Positions 34,271 through 42,151 of a stretch of 64,000 nucleotides of DNA are shown piece by piece; within the stretch, counting starts at the first letter, position 1, and every line of letters begins with the position of its first letter. Under the pieces are notes generated by a model. The model did not search any database. It was not told where the DNA came from and was given only the letters and a program-made list of their open reading frames with translations. The position numbers were made by a program, and so were the translations under genes. Source of the DNA: Hymenobacter negativus (lineage in GTDB: Bacteria; Bacteroidota; Bacteroidia; Cytophagales; Hymenobacteraceae); the NCBI RefSeq assembly GCF_016056375.1, contig NZ_JAEDAE010000008.1, positions 124,001 to 188,000 on the forward strand. The letters are read 5' to 3'.

Positions 34271-34726
34271 GTGCTGAAACCTATACCCGTTCGCCGTCTG
34301 TTGCGCCGTTCCGGCCCCGTAGCGCTGCTGCTGGTGCTGTGGAGCGCCGCCATGGTGTACGCAGCCACGCTCACGGTGTTCACGGCGGCCTATTCCGGTG
34401 CCATCGTGCGGGTCGACTGGGAAGTGAATTCTGAAACCGACGTCACGGGCTTCGAGCTGGCCCGCAAAGGCGCTACTGAATCCAGCTACACCGTGGTGAA
34501 TACCACCGCTGCCACCGGCATGCGGCACTACCAGTACCTCGACGCCAACGTGTACCGCACCACCGGCGGCACCACGCCCGCGCCGCCTTCGGCCGGCAAT
34601 GGGCCTTACACCTACCGCCTCACCGTGCGCGGCCCCGGGGCCGACCAGAGCTACCTCACCGTACTGGCCGGCACGCCCAGCGCCGTGCAGCGCTCCTGGG
34701 GCACCATCAAGTCGATGTTCCGGTAA
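34271..34726 (+). CDS. Small exported protein with fibronectin III-like fold
   Basis: A 151-residue protein. A basic start and a hydrophobic helix (GPVALLLVLWSAAMVYAA) form a signal peptide or anchor. The remainder (IVRVDWEVNSETDVTGFELA ... YTYRLTVRGPG) resembles an FN3-like module, as seen in "fn3-like" segments of Bacteroidota surface proteins. No ATG is available; GTG 34271 (or TTG 34265) follows a good promoter by about 35 bases. It ends before an intrinsic terminator. Function unknown; no T9SS tail. Confidence 0.65.
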   Translation: MLKPIPVRRLLRRSGPVALLLVLWSAAMVYAATLTVFTAAYSGAIVRVDWEVNSETDVTGFELARKGATESSYTVVNTTAATGMRHYQYLDANVYRTTGGTTPAPPSAGNGPYTYRLTVRGPGADQSYLTVLAGTPSAVQRSWGTIKSMFR

Positions 34727-34730
34727 ATTG

Positions 34731-34843
34731 CGGATTAATGGATTTGTGAAGTGGTGGATTAGTTCTCATGCAAAAGCCGCGTTATGGCAAACGCGGTTTT
34801 TTTATGCCATTTTTGACAATCCACTAACCCGCCATTCCACTAC
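34731..34843. repeat. Word-type inverted repeat (GTGGTGGATTAG)
   Basis: Left words TTAATGGATTTGTGAAGTGG and TGGATTAG are mirrored by AATCCACTAACCCGCCATTC on the right, bracketing the terminator at 34772-34803. Confidence 0.4.
34772..34803 (+). terminator. Intrinsic terminator
   Basis: AAAAGCCGCGTT and AACGCGGTTTTTTT form a GC-rich stem with a short loop and a seven-T tail, 45 bases after the FN3-like gene. Confidence 0.8.
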
Positions 34844-34844
34844 C

Positions 34845-35426
34845 ATGCGCCTCTGCTTCGCCTCTAATAATGCCCACAAGCTCGATGAAATCCGCCCGCT
34901 GTTGCCGGCCGGCCTTGAGCTGCTGAGCCTGGCCGACATCGGCTGCCACGAAGAGCTGCCCGAAACCCAGGACACGCTGGAAGGCAACGCCCGCCAGAAA
35001 GCCGAATACGTGCGCCAACACTACGGCGTGGCCTGCTTCGCCGATGATACCGGCTTGGAAGTGACCGCCCTGAATGGTGCGCCGGGCGTGTATTCGGCCC
35101 GCTATGCCGGCCCGCAGCGCCTGGCCGAAGACAACGTGGCCAAGCTGCTGCAGGAGCTGGCCGGCCAGCCCGACCGCTCGGCGCGCTTCCGCACGGTGGT
35201 GGCGCTAGCCGGAGCCGACGGCACCATGCACGAGTTTGCGGGCGAGGTAGCCGGCGTTATCACGGAAGACCGGCGAGGCACTGCCGGCTTCGGCTACGAC
35301 CCCGTATTTGCCCCCACCGAGGGCGACGGCCGCACGTTTGCCGAAATGAGCGGGGCCGAAAAAAACCGCATCAGTCACCGGGCACGGGCTGTGGCCGGGC
35401 TGGTAGCTTTTTTGAATGAGGAATAA
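34845..35426 (+). CDS. rdgB: XTP/dITP diphosphatase (RdgB/HAM1 family)
   Basis: A 193-residue housecleaning enzyme that hydrolyses non-canonical purine nucleoside triphosphates to monophosphates. Motifs: FASNNAHKLDEI at the N-terminus, ETQDTLEGNARQKA, ADDTGLEVTALNGAPGVYSA, GFGYDPVF and the C-terminal SHRARA. All catalytic-site motifs are present and length is normal. The frame runs upstream to 34599, but those residues overlap the previous gene and are not family-like, so the ATG at 34845 is used. Confidence 0.95.
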   Translation: MRLCFASNNAHKLDEIRPLLPAGLELLSLADIGCHEELPETQDTLEGNARQKAEYVRQHYGVACFADDTGLEVTALNGAPGVYSARYAGPQRLAEDNVAKLLQELAGQPDRSARFRTVVALAGADGTMHEFAGEVAGVITEDRRGTAGFGYDPVFAPTEGDGRTFAEMSGAEKNRISHRARAVAGLVAFLNEE

Positions 35427-35547
35427 GGAAAAGGGGATAGGGGATACGGGAAGCGGGATACGGCATAGGATAAGGCCCATCGTACCCTAGCGGTGTATCA
35501 ACATACTGCTTCTTCTTCCTCCCTCTCCCATATTCCCTGTCCCCAAA
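35421..35547. repeat. Word-type repeat (GGGATAGGGGATACGGG)
   Basis: Purine-rich words GGGGATAGGGGATACGGGAA and GCGGGATACGGCATAGG are followed by opposite-type words CCCTCTCCCATATTCCCTGT CCCC. It fills the rdgB-udk gap and has the same style as the other word-type repeats. Confidence 0.4.
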
Positions 35548-35548
35548 C

Positions 35549-35556
35549 TACCTTTG
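35549..35556 (+). promoter_or_regulatory. -7 promoter element immediately before udk
   Basis: Exact TACCTTTG ending only 6 bases before the udk ATG at 35563. If the start site is 6-8 bases downstream as usual, the transcript would begin at or next to the ATG, giving a leaderless or near-leaderless message. Confidence 0.5.
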
Positions 35557-35562
35557 CCTGCT

Positions 35563-36186
35563 ATGCAGACCCCCTACTTAATTGGCATTACCGGCGGCAG
35601 CGCCTCTGGCAAAACCACCTTCCTGCGCCGGTTGCTGGAAGCATTCCCGGAGGAACAGATTTGTCTTATCTCGCAGGACAACTACTACCACCCACGCGAA
35701 AAACAGCTGCGCGACGACATGGGGGTGGAAAACTTTGACCTGCCCGCCAGCATCGACGCCGCCGCTTATGCCGCCGATGTGCTCAGCATCAGCCAGGGCA
35801 ATGAGGTACGCCGCAAGGAATACACCTTCAATAATGCCGCCGTGACGCCGCAGGAGCTGGTGTTTCGGCCCGCGCCCATTGTGGTGGTGGAGGGCATTTT
35901 CGTGTTTCACTTCGAGGAAATCGCCAAATTGCTCAACCTAAAGGTCTACATCGATGCTCAGGAGCATGTGAAGCTGCACCGCCGCATCATCCGCGACCGC
36001 GACGAGCGGGGCTACGACCTGGCCGACGTGCTCTACCGCTACACCCACCACGTAGCCCCCACCTACGAGCAGTTCATCGCCCCCTACAAGCACTACGCCG
36101 ACATTGTGATACCCAATAACCGCCATTTTGAGCGCGGATTGGAGGTGCTGGTGGGTTTCCTCCGCACCAAGGTGAACGCGGAATAA
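35563..36186 (+). CDS. udk: Uridine kinase
   Basis: A 207-residue kinase that phosphorylates uridine/cytidine for pyrimidine salvage. The P-loop GITGGSASGKTTF is at residues 8-20; SQDNYYH, NFDLPASID, VVVEGIFVF and the lid RRIIRDRDERGYD follow. All are typical of Udk. ATG 35563 is chosen, although an in-frame TTG at 35554 lies inside the promoter box. A strong terminator lies just downstream. Confidence 0.95.
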   Translation: MQTPYLIGITGGSASGKTTFLRRLLEAFPEEQICLISQDNYYHPREKQLRDDMGVENFDLPASIDAAAYAADVLSISQGNEVRRKEYTFNNAAVTPQELVFRPAPIVVVEGIFVFHFEEIAKLLNLKVYIDAQEHVKLHRRIIRDRDERGYDLADVLYRYTHHVAPTYEQFIAPYKHYADIVIPNNRHFERGLEVLVGFLRTKVNAE

Positions 36187-36207
36187 TAAGGTACTTTGAG
36201 AAGACTA

Positions 36208-36268
36208 AAACGGCTATGGCCGGTCGCGCTGCATAGCCGCGGCCGGCCATAGCCGTTTCATCTTTTTT
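36208..36268 (+). terminator. Strong intrinsic terminator after udk
   Basis: Perfect 16-base arms (AAACGGCTATGGCCGG, 36208-36223, and its complement 36243-36258) followed by TTTTTT at 36263-36268. Confidence 0.85.
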
Positions 36269-36401
36269 GTCAACTTCATCAAAGTAGCAGTTAAAATAGA
36301 TTATATTGGACGCATAAATCGCATTTGCGGCCGTCCGGCTTGAGTTGGCCCAGCGTTGAATTACTCCGTATAACCCTCTTTTACACCCTATTCCTACAAC
36401 G

Positions 36402-36782
36402 ATGAAAGGTTCTTTTTACTTAGTGGTGCTGGCAGTGGCGGGGTTGACCAGCTGTGATAAAAACGGCCAATCGGGCGTGCTGCAGCACCCGCCGGGAAAC
36501 GCCGCCCTGCGCGTGGCCGTGACGCCCGACAAGGAATACGACGAAGCGTTCGAAGCCTCGACCCGCAAGCTCACCGACACCACTTACCTCATCATCACCA
36601 AGGCCGAGCGCGGCAGCGTGTTTGCCGTGCACACCGGCCCGCTGCCCACCGCCGACCACGCCGTGTGCTTTGCCAGCACCTACAATCCCGGCTTCCGGGA
36701 GTGCGTGCAGGAGTATTACCACAACGCCGGTGGCGTGGCCATTCAGAACAACGAAGCCGGCTGGTGGGCCACGCCGCTGTAG
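36402..36782 (+). CDS. Small putative lipoprotein
   Basis: A 126-residue protein with a lipoprotein signal: hydrophobic YLVVLAVAGLTS then cysteine in LTSC (C19). The mature part is short, with no recognised domain (TTYLIITKAERGSVFAVHTG; two more cysteines in HAVCF and FRECV that could form a disulfide). It should be anchored to a membrane in the envelope. It lies between the udk terminator and a long inverted repeat, so it is probably transcribed alone. Confidence 0.7.
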   Translation: MKGSFYLVVLAVAGLTSCDKNGQSGVLQHPPGNAALRVAVTPDKEYDEAFEASTRKLTDTTYLIITKAERGSVFAVHTGPLPTADHAVCFASTYNPGFRECVQEYYHNAGGVAIQNNEAGWWATPL

Positions 36783-36800
36783 TTGTTAGGGCAAGAATTT

Positions 36801-36890
36801 TTAGGGCGTGATGGTAGGAGGGTATGGGGGCGGGAGTTATTACTATTGCAAAAACTCCTGCCCCCATACCCTCCTACCATCACGCCCTAA
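36801..36890. repeat. Long inverted repeat with 38-base arms
   Basis: Arms 36801-36838 and 36853-36890 pair at 37 of 38 positions around a 14-base loop. The arm includes AGGAGGGTATGGGGG (36816-36830), which is repeated exactly inside the hybrid kinase gene at 23294-23308. It may terminate the lipoprotein transcript, but it lacks a T-run. Confidence 0.75.
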
Positions 36891-36893
36891 AGA

Positions 36894-37355
36894 ATGTATA
36901 GCAAAGCAGAAATCACCCAATTGCGCCAGGCGTTCTGGACAACTTTTGGGCAATACATGGCCCCGATTCCTTCGGCCGAGGGCGACACTACTAATTGGAT
37001 AAATTACAAGACGGGCCTCAAGCACGTGTATTTTCGGATGCAGGCCGATAAACGACAGGCCAGTATTGCCATCGAACTCACGCACCCCGACGCGGGCATC
37101 CGCGAGCTGTTCTGGGAGCAGTTTCTTGAGCTGCGCACGCTGCTGCACGAAACCCTCGGCGAAACCTGGACCTGGGAGGCCGACGCCACCGACGCGCAGG
37201 GCCAGCCGCTGAGCCGCATCTACCAAGACTTGCCCGGCGTGAACCTGTTCAGCCGCGACGACTGGCCGGCGCTTATTTCGTTTTTCAAGCCCCGGCTCAT
37301 GGCGTTGGATGCGTTTTGGGCCGATGCGCAGTATTCGTTTGAGGCGCTAAAGTAA
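36894..37355 (+). CDS. DUF4268 domain-containing protein
   Basis: A 153-residue cytoplasmic protein of the DUF4268 type, recognised by LRQAFWTTFGQYM near the start, NWINYKTGLKHVYFRMQAD, and LFSRDDWPALISFFKPRLMA. Family members are compact alpha/beta proteins found alone or fused to nuclease-like domains; no role is established here. It begins 4 bases after the long inverted repeat and is followed 20 bases later by a small membrane protein, so those two may be co-transcribed. Confidence 0.8.
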   Translation: MYSKAEITQLRQAFWTTFGQYMAPIPSAEGDTTNWINYKTGLKHVYFRMQADKRQASIAIELTHPDAGIRELFWEQFLELRTLLHETLGETWTWEADATDAQGQPLSRIYQDLPGVNLFSRDDWPALISFFKPRLMALDAFWADAQYSFEALK

Positions 37356-37375
37356 GCGGGCGCTATATTGCCGGC

Positions 37376-37750
37376 ATGTCTACCAAAATTACTCTTGCGC
37401 TGGGCGTGGTGGCGCTGTTTGCCTACATCGGAGTTTCGTACGGCATCCGGCAACGCTTCCCGCTCACAGAAGTGGCCGCTGATACGGCGCTGAAAGGCCG
37501 CGTCAGCGGTGTCTTTCAGGTTCAGAGTACCCATTTCTTTTTCCTGAACGACAAGACGACCACCCGGTACGATTTCGACGACTTCGCACCGGTTCCGGGC
37601 CAGGAACTACTCCGGCAGGATGGCAGCCTGGGCGAATACCTGCACGTTGGCGACTCCATCAGCAAGCACCCCTATTCCGTGGAGCTGACCGTGCGGCGGG
37701 GCGAGCGCCTGTCGCGGTGGGTGTGCCCGCCGGCAGCCAACGGCCAGTAG
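37376..37750 (+). CDS. Small single-pass membrane protein, unknown function
   Basis: A 124-residue protein with an N-terminal transmembrane helix (TLALGVVALFAYIGVSYGI) and a soluble remainder (VSGVFQVQSTHFFFLNDKTT, SISKHPYSVELTVRRG). No lipobox. The compact beta-rich part recalls small OB-like periplasmic modules, but I cannot name a family. It starts 20 bases after the DUF4268 gene. Confidence 0.65.
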   Translation: MSTKITLALGVVALFAYIGVSYGIRQRFPLTEVAADTALKGRVSGVFQVQSTHFFFLNDKTTTRYDFDDFAPVPGQELLRQDGSLGEYLHVGDSISKHPYSVELTVRRGERLSRWVCPPAANGQ

Positions 37751-37835
37751 ATGCCGATTGGGCAACGGAGGCAAGGGGATTTGCAACCTCATTTCCAGCA
37801 TAATGAGGCAGCTTTTGGAGCTGCCAGCAACCTCG

Positions 37836-37867
37836 TTGCGCCCATTCGCGCCAAATTGGTATCTTTG
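37836..37867 (+). promoter_or_regulatory. Consensus promoter (TTG, 21 bases, TATCTTTG)
   Basis: TTG at 37836-37838 and an exact TATCTTTG at 37860-37867, spacing 21. The ATG at 37886 follows 18 bases later, so the leader would be about 11 nt. Confidence 0.6.
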
Positions 37868-37885
37868 CAGACCCCGTTTGCCGCC

Positions 37886-38260
37886 ATGTCCCAACTGATT
37901 GCTCGTTTTTGGTTTTCGCTCCGCTTCGCCTGGCTTGCCGCCACGGTGCTGCTGGTGCTGGGCCTGAACCAGCGGGCCGTGAGCGTGCTGCGCCCCGTGG
38001 GCAAGGCCGAAACCACCTGGGCCGCCCCCACCCGCGCCACCGTCGTCAAGCAAAAGGTGCTGCTGGAGGCTACGGCCTCGCTCAAGCATTTTGTGGCGCC
38101 GCTGGGCACGGCTTGGCTGCCGCTGCCGGCCACTGCGGCCACCTGGCTGCCCACGCTGCGCTGGCAGCTGGCCGCACCGCGCCCGCTGGCGGGCATTCGC
38201 GCCGGCGAGATTTTCCGGGCGCGGCTGCTGGCCGTGGCCCTGTCGCCGCAGGCCCCATAA
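37886..38260 (+). CDS. Small basic membrane-associated protein, unknown function
   Basis: A 124-residue protein with a hydrophobic N-terminal helix (FAWLAATVLLVLGLNQ), then a segment rich in W, L, P and A (TAWLPLPATAATWLPTLRWQ). It is basic overall. The ATG at 37886 is chosen since a consensus promoter lies within the longer frame that begins at 37751. No family recognised. It is followed by the word-type inverted repeat upstream of secDF. Confidence 0.55.
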   Translation: MSQLIARFWFSLRFAWLAATVLLVLGLNQRAVSVLRPVGKAETTWAAPTRATVVKQKVLLEATASLKHFVAPLGTAWLPLPATAATWLPTLRWQLAAPRPLAGIRAGEIFRARLLAVALSPQAP

Positions 38261-38262
38261 TG

Positions 38263-38411
38263 AAGTGTTGAGTTTTGAGGGTTGAATGTTGAATGACTAT
38301 TCGCCGAATGGCTGATGGCTCACGCAACAGTCAATCCTCTTTTTTTCGCTTCGCTTATTCTCCGCTTTCAAACACGGGAATTCAACCCTCAACATTCAAA
38401 TCTCAACACTT
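38263..38411. repeat. Word-type inverted repeat before secDF
   Basis: Left arm 38263-38293 and right arm 38381-38411 consist of the same words (AAGTGTTGAG, TTGAGGGTTGAA, TTGAATGTTGAA) in permuted order. The ends are complementary; the middle words are swapped between arms. Confidence 0.55.
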
Positions 38412-38418
38412 CTAAATA

Positions 38419-41400
38419 ATGCGTAACAAAGGATTAATCATCGCGCTCACCCTCGTCGTCACGGCGTTGTGCGCGTACTTCCTGTTCTTCACCTACGTCT
38501 CGCGCGGGGTGCAGCAGAAAGCCGTGGCTTATGCCACCAAAAACGGCAAACTCGACGAAGCCCAGCGCCAGCACTACCTCGATTCGGTGTGGCGGGCGCC
38601 GGTGTACGGCCCCTTCACTTACCGAGAAGTGCGCCAGAGCGAGCTCGGCCTCGGCCTTGACCTGAAAGGCGGCATGCACGTGACGCTGGAAGTTTCGCCG
38701 GTGGAAATTGTGCGCGCCATGAGCGGCAACAGCAAGGACCCTGCTTTCAACAAGAGCCTGGCCGATGCCCAAGAAGCGCAGAAGACCAACTCGGGCACGC
38801 CATTCACGGCTCTCTTCGCCCAGGCTTGGCAGCAGAACGCCGCCGGCCGTCCCCTGGCCAGCATCTTCGCTAACACGACGAACAAGAGCCGCAACATCGA
38901 CATCAACTCCTCGAATGAGAAGGTAATTGGCGCGATTGACAAGGAAGTTGAGGAAGCCATCGACCGCTCGTTCAACATCCTGCGCACCCGCGTCGACAAG
39001 TTCGGCGTGAACCAGCCCAGCATCCAGCGCGTGAAAGGCACCGGTCGTCTGCAAATCGAACTGCCCGGTGTGGACAACCCCGACCGCGTGCGCAAACTGC
39101 TGCAGGGCCAGGCCAAGCTGGAGTTCTGGGAAGTATGGAACCAGAACGAAATCGGCCCCTACCTGGTGGCCCTCGACAAGCAGCTGCAAGCCAAGGACGC
39201 CGTTGCGAAAGCCGGCCCCGCTGCTACCACCGACACTACCGCTACCGCCGCCGCTGGCGATTCGACCTCGCTGGCTGCCCAGCTCGCCAAAAAAGACAAA
39301 TCCGGCAAATCGGCCGCTGACTCGGCCACAGCCAACAAGGGCGGTGCCCTCGCCAAGCTCTTCACCATGCCCGGCCGTCTGGGCGTGAACCTGCGCGACA
39401 CCTCGGCGATGAACAAAATCCTGAACTCGGCCGAAGCCAAAGCTACCCTGCCCCCCACCCTGGCCCTGCTCTGGAGCCTGAAGCCCACCACCATCGACAA
39501 GCAGGAGTACCTGGAGCTGATTCCGGTGCGCAAAACCCGCGACGGCGTGCCCCCCCTGGGCGGCGAAGTAGTGAGCGATGCCCGCGCCGACCTCGGCCAG
39601 AACGGCCAGCCCGAAGTGCTGATGAGCATGACGCCCTCGGGTGCCCGCAAGTGGCAGAAAATGACCGCCGCCAACATTGGCAAGCAGGTGGCCATGGTGC
39701 TGGATAACTACGTGTGCTCGGCCCCCGTGGTGCAGAGCGAGATTTCGGGCGGGGGCACCAGCATCACCGGCAGCTTCGCGGTAGAAGACACCCAGGATTT
39801 GGCCAACCAGCTGAAAGCCGGTAAGCTGCCCGCTCCCACGCGCATTGTGGAAGAGGCCGTGGTAGGTCCGTCGCTCGGCAAAGAAGCCATCAACCAGGGC
39901 TTGTATTCGTCGCTGGCCGGTGTGGTGATTATCATGCTGTTCATGGCCTTCTACTATGGCCGCGCCGGTATCGTAGCCGACATCGCCCTCCTCTTCAACA
40001 TCTTCCTGATTCTGGGCGTGCTGGCGCAGTTTGGCACGGCCCTCACGCTGCCCGGCATCGCCGGCCTGATTCTGGTGATGGGCACCTCGGTGGACGCCAA
40101 CGTACTGATTTTCGAACGAATTCGGGAAGAACTGGACCACGGCCTCATCCTCACCGATGCCATCAACAAAGGCTACTCGCGTGCGTTCTCGGCTATTTTT
40201 GACTCGAACGTGACCACCATGCTGATTGCCGTAATCCTCGGCTTCTTCGGCACGGGTCCGGTGCAAAGCTTCGCCGTGACGCTGGGTATTGGCGTGTTGA
40301 CTTCGTTCCTGTCGGCCGTGTTCGTGTCGCGTCTCATCATTGAGTGGATGGTGAAGGGCAACGAAAACCACCCGATGACCTTCAGCACCGCCATTTCGCG
40401 CAACCTGTTCAAGAACCTGAACTTCGACATCGTGGGCAAGCGCAAAATTGCCTATACCTTCTCGGCGGCCTTCATCATCCTCGGCTTCGTGCTGATGTTT
40501 GTGCAGGGCGGCCCGAACCTGGGCGTGGACTTCAAAGGCGGCCGTGCTTACGTGGTGGACTTCAACAAAACGATGGTAGCCTCCGACGTGGCCGACAAAA
40601 TCCGCCCCGTGTTTGAAGGCGCTGGCCTCGAAGTGAAGCAGTACGGCGCCCCCGACCGCCTGCGCATCACCACCGGCTACCTAGCCGAAGATGAGAGCGT
40701 GGCCGCCGACCAAAAGGTAGTAGCCGCCCTCAACCAGGGCTTGCAGGCCTACAGCGCTGATGCCCCGGTTATCAAGTCGACGTCGAAAGTGGGTGCCACC
40801 ATCGCCGACGACATCAAGCGCACCTCGGTGCTCTCTCTGGGCCTCACGCTGCTGGGCATCTTCGTGTACGTGCTGTTCCGCTTCGAGAAGTGGCAGTACT
40901 CGATGGCTGCCGTGGTGGCCCTCTTTCACGATGCCCTGCTCGTGATTGCGGCCTTCCCGATTGCCCGTCTCTTCGGCCTGAACTACGAGATGGACCAGAT
41001 TTTCGTGGCCGCCCTGCTCACGGTTATCGGCTTCTCGATGAACGACACGGTGGTTATCTACGACCGGATTCGTGAGTACCTGCGCGAGAACCCCAAGCTG
41101 ACCTTTGCCCAGGTGGTGAACCCGGCCCTGAACTCGACCTTCTCGCGCACCATGATTACGTTCACCACGGTGTTCCTGGTAGTGTTCGTGATGTACGTGT
41201 TTGGTGGCGAAACCCTCCGTTCGTTCTCCTTCGCCATGATTATCGGCGTGATTTTCGGCACGTACTCGTCGCTGTTCATCGCCACCCCGATTATTCTTGA
41301 CACTTACGGCAAGAAAGAGGAGCGTGAGCGCAAGGCTGCTGGCGAGGACGTGACCGGCCTGCCCGGCGACGCACCCAAGCTGAGCACGGCCAACGTGTAA
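38419..41400 (+). CDS. secDF: SecDF protein translocase fusion
   Basis: A 993-residue fusion of SecD and SecF, which pulls exported proteins across the inner membrane using the proton gradient. The SecD half starts with one helix, then LGLDLKGGMHVTLEVSP near residue 80, the large periplasmic domain and five helices around 490-620, including MGTSVDANVLIFERIREEL. The SecF half begins with LGVDFKGGRAYVVDF near 700 and holds NDTVVIYDRIREYLRE. An Ala/Thr/Lys-rich insertion of about 60 residues lies near 255-315 (ATTDTTATAAAGDSTSLA). Fused SecDF is normal in Bacteroidota. Terminated by a clear hairpin. Confidence 0.96.
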   Translation: MRNKGLIIALTLVVTALCAYFLFFTYVSRGVQQKAVAYATKNGKLDEAQRQHYLDSVWRAPVYGPFTYREVRQSELGLGLDLKGGMHVTLEVSPVEIVRAMSGNSKDPAFNKSLADAQEAQKTNSGTPFTALFAQAWQQNAAGRPLASIFANTTNKSRNIDINSSNEKVIGAIDKEVEEAIDRSFNILRTRVDKFGVNQPSIQRVKGTGRLQIELPGVDNPDRVRKLLQGQAKLEFWEVWNQNEIGPYLVALDKQLQAKDAVAKAGPAATTDTTATAAAGDSTSLAAQLAKKDKSGKSAADSATANKGGALAKLFTMPGRLGVNLRDTSAMNKILNSAEAKATLPPTLALLWSLKPTTIDKQEYLELIPVRKTRDGVPPLGGEVVSDARADLGQNGQPEVLMSMTPSGARKWQKMTAANIGKQVAMVLDNYVCSAPVVQSEISGGGTSITGSFAVEDTQDLANQLKAGKLPAPTRIVEEAVVGPSLGKEAINQGLYSSLAGVVIIMLFMAFYYGRAGIVADIALLFNIFLILGVLAQFGTALTLPGIAGLILVMGTSVDANVLIFERIREELDHGLILTDAINKGYSRAFSAIFDSNVTTMLIAVILGFFGTGPVQSFAVTLGIGVLTSFLSAVFVSRLIIEWMVKGNENHPMTFSTAISRNLFKNLNFDIVGKRKIAYTFSAAFIILGFVLMFVQGGPNLGVDFKGGRAYVVDFNKTMVASDVADKIRPVFEGAGLEVKQYGAPDRLRITTGYLAEDESVAADQKVVAALNQGLQAYSADAPVIKSTSKVGATIADDIKRTSVLSLGLTLLGIFVYVLFRFEKWQYSMAAVVALFHDALLVIAAFPIARLFGLNYEMDQIFVAALLTVIGFSMNDTVVIYDRIREYLRENPKLTFAQVVNPALNSTFSRTMITFTTVFLVVFVMYVFGGETLRSFSFAMIIGVIFGTYSSLFIATPIILDTYGKKEERERKAAGEDVTGLPGDAPKLSTANV

Positions 41401-41444
41401 CGAATTCCCTTATCAGGACGCAAAACGCCCTGCATCATTCTGAG

Positions 41445-41473
41445 AAAGCCCGGCCCTGTGCCGGGCTTTTTTT
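41445..41473 (+). terminator. Intrinsic terminator of secDF
   Basis: AAAGCCCGGC and GCCGGGCTTT form a 10-base stem with a 5-base loop, ending in seven T residues. Confidence 0.88.
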
Positions 41474-41539
41474 GTATCGAAGCAACCGAATTTGCTTACC
41501 TTCCGAGTGGTCTAATAAGAAGCCTGCTACCTGCCATCG

Positions 41540-42151
41540 ATGCTGCACATTTCCCCACCTAATTCTGCCCCACCGCCGCTGTCCGAGCTGCTGGCTGCCT
41601 GCGTGCGACAGGAGCGAGTGGCCCAGCGTCGGCTCTACGGCCAGTTCCACGGCTTTGCGATGGGCATTTGCCTGCGCTACGCCCGCGACCGTGACCAAGC
41701 CCTGGAGGCAGCTAACGACGGCTTCGTGAAAGTTTTCCGCGACCTGTACCGCTTCGATGCCACCCGCCACCCGGACGATGTGCTGGGCTCGTTCCGGGGC
41801 TGGCTCAAGCGCATCATGATTCACACGGCCATCGACCACTACCGCGCCAATGAGCGCCACCAGCACCAGCAGGAACTCGACGACGCTACCCTGAACCAGG
41901 CCGACCAAGGCGCCACGCCCCTCGACTCGCTGAGCTACGACGAACTACTGGCGCTGGTGCAGCGCCTGCCGCCCGCCTACCGGGCGGTGTTCAACCTGAA
42001 TGTGATTGATGGCTTCGGGCACGAGGAAATTGCTGAGCAGCTGCATATCTCCGTGGGCACTTCCAAGTCTAATTTATTTAAAGCCCGGGCCCATTTGCGG
42101 GCCATGCTGGCCCAGATTACCCCCTCTCCAGCAATTCGATATGTGGTCTGA
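41540..42151 (+). CDS. ECF-type RNA polymerase sigma factor
   Basis: A 203-residue sigma-70 family factor. Region 2 is seen in LRYARDRDQALEAANDGFVK and VFRDLYRFD; region 4 helix-turn-helix in LPPAYRAVFNLNVIDGFGHE and EIAEQLHISVGTSKSNLFKA. It should direct polymerase to an envelope-stress or surface-function regulon. Its 3' end overlaps the next gene by 11 bases, an arrangement typical of a sigma factor with its membrane-bound anti-sigma partner. Confidence 0.92.
   Translation: MLHISPPNSAPPPLSELLAACVRQERVAQRRLYGQFHGFAMGICLRYARDRDQALEAANDGFVKVFRDLYRFDATRHPDDVLGSFRGWLKRIMIHTAIDHYRANERHQHQQELDDATLNQADQGATPLDSLSYDELLALVQRLPPAYRAVFNLNVIDGFGHEEIAEQLHISVGTSKSNLFKARAHLRAMLAQITPSPAIRYVV

Noticed and set aside
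38434-40371. 645-codon open frame on the minus strand
   Set aside because: It is the antisense shadow of secDF. Long shadows are expected in high-GC DNA, and its translation is low-complexity with no domain.
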